NCBI RefSeq assembly: GCF_026262505.1
Contig: NC_067207.1
Coordinates: 32,952,082 to 33,016,081, forward strand
Origin: Trichomonas vaginalis G3
Taxonomy: Eukaryota > Parabasalia > Trichomonadida > Trichomonadidae
Direction of reading: 5' to 3'
Length of the DNA: 64,000 nucleotides
In this document: positions 62,391 to 64,000 of the stretch, one piece after another
Position numbering within the stretch: the first letter of the stretch is position 1
Layout: each line of letters opens with the position of its first letter
Notes under the pieces: model-generated
Database searches by the model: none
Seen by the model: the letters and a program-made list of their open reading frames with translations, nothing else
What the model was told of the DNA's origin: nothing
Position numbers and translations under genes: made by a program

Positions 62391-63284
62391 ATGAAGCATT
62401 TAATACATGACGTAGATGAAGACATGAATGAAACTACAGACAAACTTAACTCTTCTCTCATTCTTCCTTTCAGTAAGGACTATGAGTTCTGTTCAAATGG
62501 TGTTTATTTCTATTGTGGAAAGATGGGTTCAGGTAAGACATTTAACCTCATTCGTCATATTCTTATAACAGAACGTTTAGGAAACGACTCTTACTATGAC
62601 CAAATCATTATATCAGCAACTTCAGATTCAATGGATTCAACAGCGAAGACATTTATGTCAAAAGTTCAAGCCTCTGTCGTTAAAGTTCCAGACAGTGAAC
62701 TCATTGAATTTCTTCAACGTTACATTCGACGTAAGAGGAAATATTATGCCATCGTTGAATTTATACAGTCCGGAATGCAAAAGACTTCAGAAGAGATGGA
62801 AAGAATTATTGACAAACACCACTTACGTCAGTACTCAGGAGTTTACGATATGAAACGACTTACAAACTACATTCTGTCAAAACTTTCAAAATACCCCTTC
62901 AAAAAATATCCATCAAACACTCTGCTCGTTTGTGACGACTTCGCCGGAAAAGGTTTAGTGTCAAAACCAGACTCACCATTAGCTAACATCATTACTAAAG
63001 TCAGACATTACCACTTAACTGTAGCAATACTTATGCAAACATGGAGGTTTTTAGCTTTAAACATAAAACGTCTCATAACTGACTTCGTTATCTTTCAAGG
63101 TTTCTCACGCTATGATATTGAACTCATTTGGAAACAGTCAGGTATAACATTACCTTTTGAAGAAATTTGGGAAGCATATAAGTCTCTCATCTCTCCTCGT
63201 TCATACCTTGAGATTCATATCATGACTAATACCATTAAAGTCAAAAATATTCCATGGGAACGACCACATTGTTTTAAAGTTTAA
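62391..63284 (+). CDS. FtsK/A32-like genome-packaging ATPase, Maverick-3
   Basis: A 297-residue ATPase, open throughout. Walker A GKMGSGKTF (residues about 44-52), Walker B NTLLVCDDFAG (about 180-190), then the sensor-like KVRHYHLTVAILMQTWR and FVIFQGFSRYDIELI. This is the HerA/FtsK A32-type packaging motor found in Polintons, virophages and large DNA viruses, which pumps DNA into capsids. Order beside a penton-like gene agrees. It starts GATAAAATG after a short shared promoter gap. Confidence 0.92.
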   Translation: MKHLIHDVDEDMNETTDKLNSSLILPFSKDYEFCSNGVYFYCGKMGSGKTFNLIRHILITERLGNDSYYDQIIISATSDSMDSTAKTFMSKVQASVVKVPDSELIEFLQRYIRRKRKYYAIVEFIQSGMQKTSEEMERIIDKHHLRQYSGVYDMKRLTNYILSKLSKYPFKKYPSNTLLVCDDFAGKGLVSKPDSPLANIITKVRHYHLTVAILMQTWRFLALNIKRLITDFVIFQGFSRYDIELIWKQSGITLPFEEIWEAYKSLISPRSYLEIHIMTNTIKVKNIPWERPHCFKV

Positions 63285-63674
63285 CCTTCAATTGACTGAT
63301 GGTAAACAAATTCCATGCATCTCTGTCGCCATTTCTGTTAATATTTTTGCTGTCATTCATATCATCCACTTCCCCATCCGTTAGCTTTTGAGGATATGCG
63401 TTAGAATAGCTGTTCTTAAATGAAGGCTTTTCACCTTTGAGAGCATAAACTCTATAACTTTCTGCATACTTTATGTTTGAACCTCCTGAGCCATCATTGA
63501 CATAAATTTTTATAGGCTTCCACCTTTGTTCATGTTCCTGCTTCTTCCCTTAGCTCTTTTGTTCAGTAGTTCTACATCTTTATACACAGCACCTGTCTCA
63601 GTGAATTCAACAATATTTTCATTCGTTAGCTTTACATTCAAACCCTTGTCGAGTATATTGTTCATTTCATACAT
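63278..63674 (-). pseudogene. Maverick-3 unknown protein, probably broken
   Basis: From ATG 63674 (MYEMNNILDKGLNVKLTNEN) the minus strand encodes a beta-rich segment with a lysine/arginine-rich middle, then a Gly/Ser/Tyr-rich part (YVNDGSGGSNIKYAESYRVY) converging on the ATPase stop. The frame does not stay open. Function is unknown. Start codons of this gene and the next one are 25 bases apart on opposite strands. Confidence 0.45.
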
Positions 63675-63699
63675 ATAAAAGGTTTTTATTCTATATGAA

Positions 63700-64000
63700 A
63701 TGAGAAGCAAATCCATCTTAGCTGGTGCCGTTAATGTTCCAATTGAACCAACATCAAATGTTGACTCACGAACGACAAACAATATTGTCATAAAGAACTA
63801 TAGTTCAGAGTGTTTGAAAGAACCAGAACCAGAGCTGAAATCCGTGAATTTAAACACAGCTTCAAACGCTAACGCTACATCAGATGTTAAGTTAGAGTAT
63901 CCACCACTGGACCAAGTTCTTTCAAGAGAAGCCAACGACAATCCTTACACAAATGTTCAAACAAATCCTTCAGATAACGTAGACCATTACCTTTTCAGTT
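63700..64000 (+). CDS. Maverick-3 proline/asparagine-rich protein, cut by window end
   Basis: The first 100 residues (MRSKSILAGAVNVPIEPTSN ... LEYPPLDQVLSREANDNPYT). Low-complexity Asn/Ser/Pro-rich opening with a basic start resembles the N-terminus and linker of the 33192-33890 protein in Maverick-1, which is also in the block downstream of the ATPase. It continues past the window. Confidence 0.5.
   Translation, partial: MRSKSILAGAVNVPIEPTSNVDSRTTNNIVIKNYSSECLKEPEPELKSVNLNTASNANATSDVKLEYPPLDQVLSREANDNPYTNVQTNPSDNVDHYLFS

Larger units (their letters stand above)
60065..64000. mobile_element. Maverick-3 (Polinton), left part, continues past the window
   Basis: Begins AGTTAGTAAACATATC like Maverick-2, in the same orientation, inside a gene of Maverick-2. 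Visible genes: end-proximal protein, small hydrophobic protein, penton-like protein, packaging ATPase and others. The right end is unseen. In the visible 3.9 kb it shows perhaps three breaks. The candidate target site is AATCTT (60059-60064), untestable without the other end. Confidence 0.85.

Noticed and set aside
1-64000. tRNA, rRNA or other structured RNA genes
   Set aside because: I saw no cloverleaf-like or rRNA-like stretch by eye. This is weak negative evidence, since no covariance search could be run.

Overview
The window joins two kinds of DNA. Bases 1 to about 8,640 look like Firmicute (Peptoniphilus/Anaerococcus-like) chromosome: tightly packed minus-strand genes with Shine-Dalgarno sites, ATGA overlaps and intrinsic terminators. 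From there to the end the DNA is very AT-rich and eukaryotic, with the marks of Trichomonas vaginalis: intronless genes with TCAYW initiator-like starts, long Maverick/Polinton elements and Mutator-like (MULE) transposons. I read it as a trichomonad locus carrying a recently acquired bacterial segment. A chimeric assembly is the main alternative.

Bacterial part: a decayed NCS2 purine permease; a four-gene operon (GntR/YtrA regulator, ABC ATPase, two ABC-2-type membrane proteins); a CPBP membrane protease; a frameshifted IS110 transposase; and an intact 898-residue calcium-type P-ATPase behind a leader with a terminator hairpin. At least two of these genes are already broken.

Host part (8.6-17.9 kb): mostly gene-poor AT-rich DNA. 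It holds a candidate 0.9 kb non-autonomous transposon, two paralogous unknown genes and a clear ORMDL gene. A host gene at the right edge of this part is split. Its 3' end lies at 17761-17952 and its 5' end at 45836-46756, and Maverick-1 sits between them with a 6-bp target duplication (TTTGAT).

Maverick-1 (17953-45835) has 1.3 kb terminal inverted repeats that themselves carry genes. It encodes capsid proteins, a packaging ATPase, a phage-like fibre, an integrase, a protein-primed DNA polymerase and several small proteins. An 8.27 kb MULE (23261-31530) has inserted into its ATPase gene, leaving a 10-bp duplication. The MULE has long repeat-filled inverted termini, and its transposase is preceded by ubiquitin-like and UBA-like modules.

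Right of the split host gene lies a 167-bp tandem array and a decayed second MULE transposase. Maverick-2 (49069-60064) interrupts that transposase, and Maverick-3 (60065 to beyond the window) interrupts Maverick-2. The last two share their first ~0.7 kb but have different gene orders inside.

Less expected signals are a poxvirus-like T-rich + TAAATG pattern before many Maverick genes, two families of short GC-rich double hairpins scattered through the Mavericks, and a palindrome-centred iteron block conserved between otherwise diverged Mavericks.
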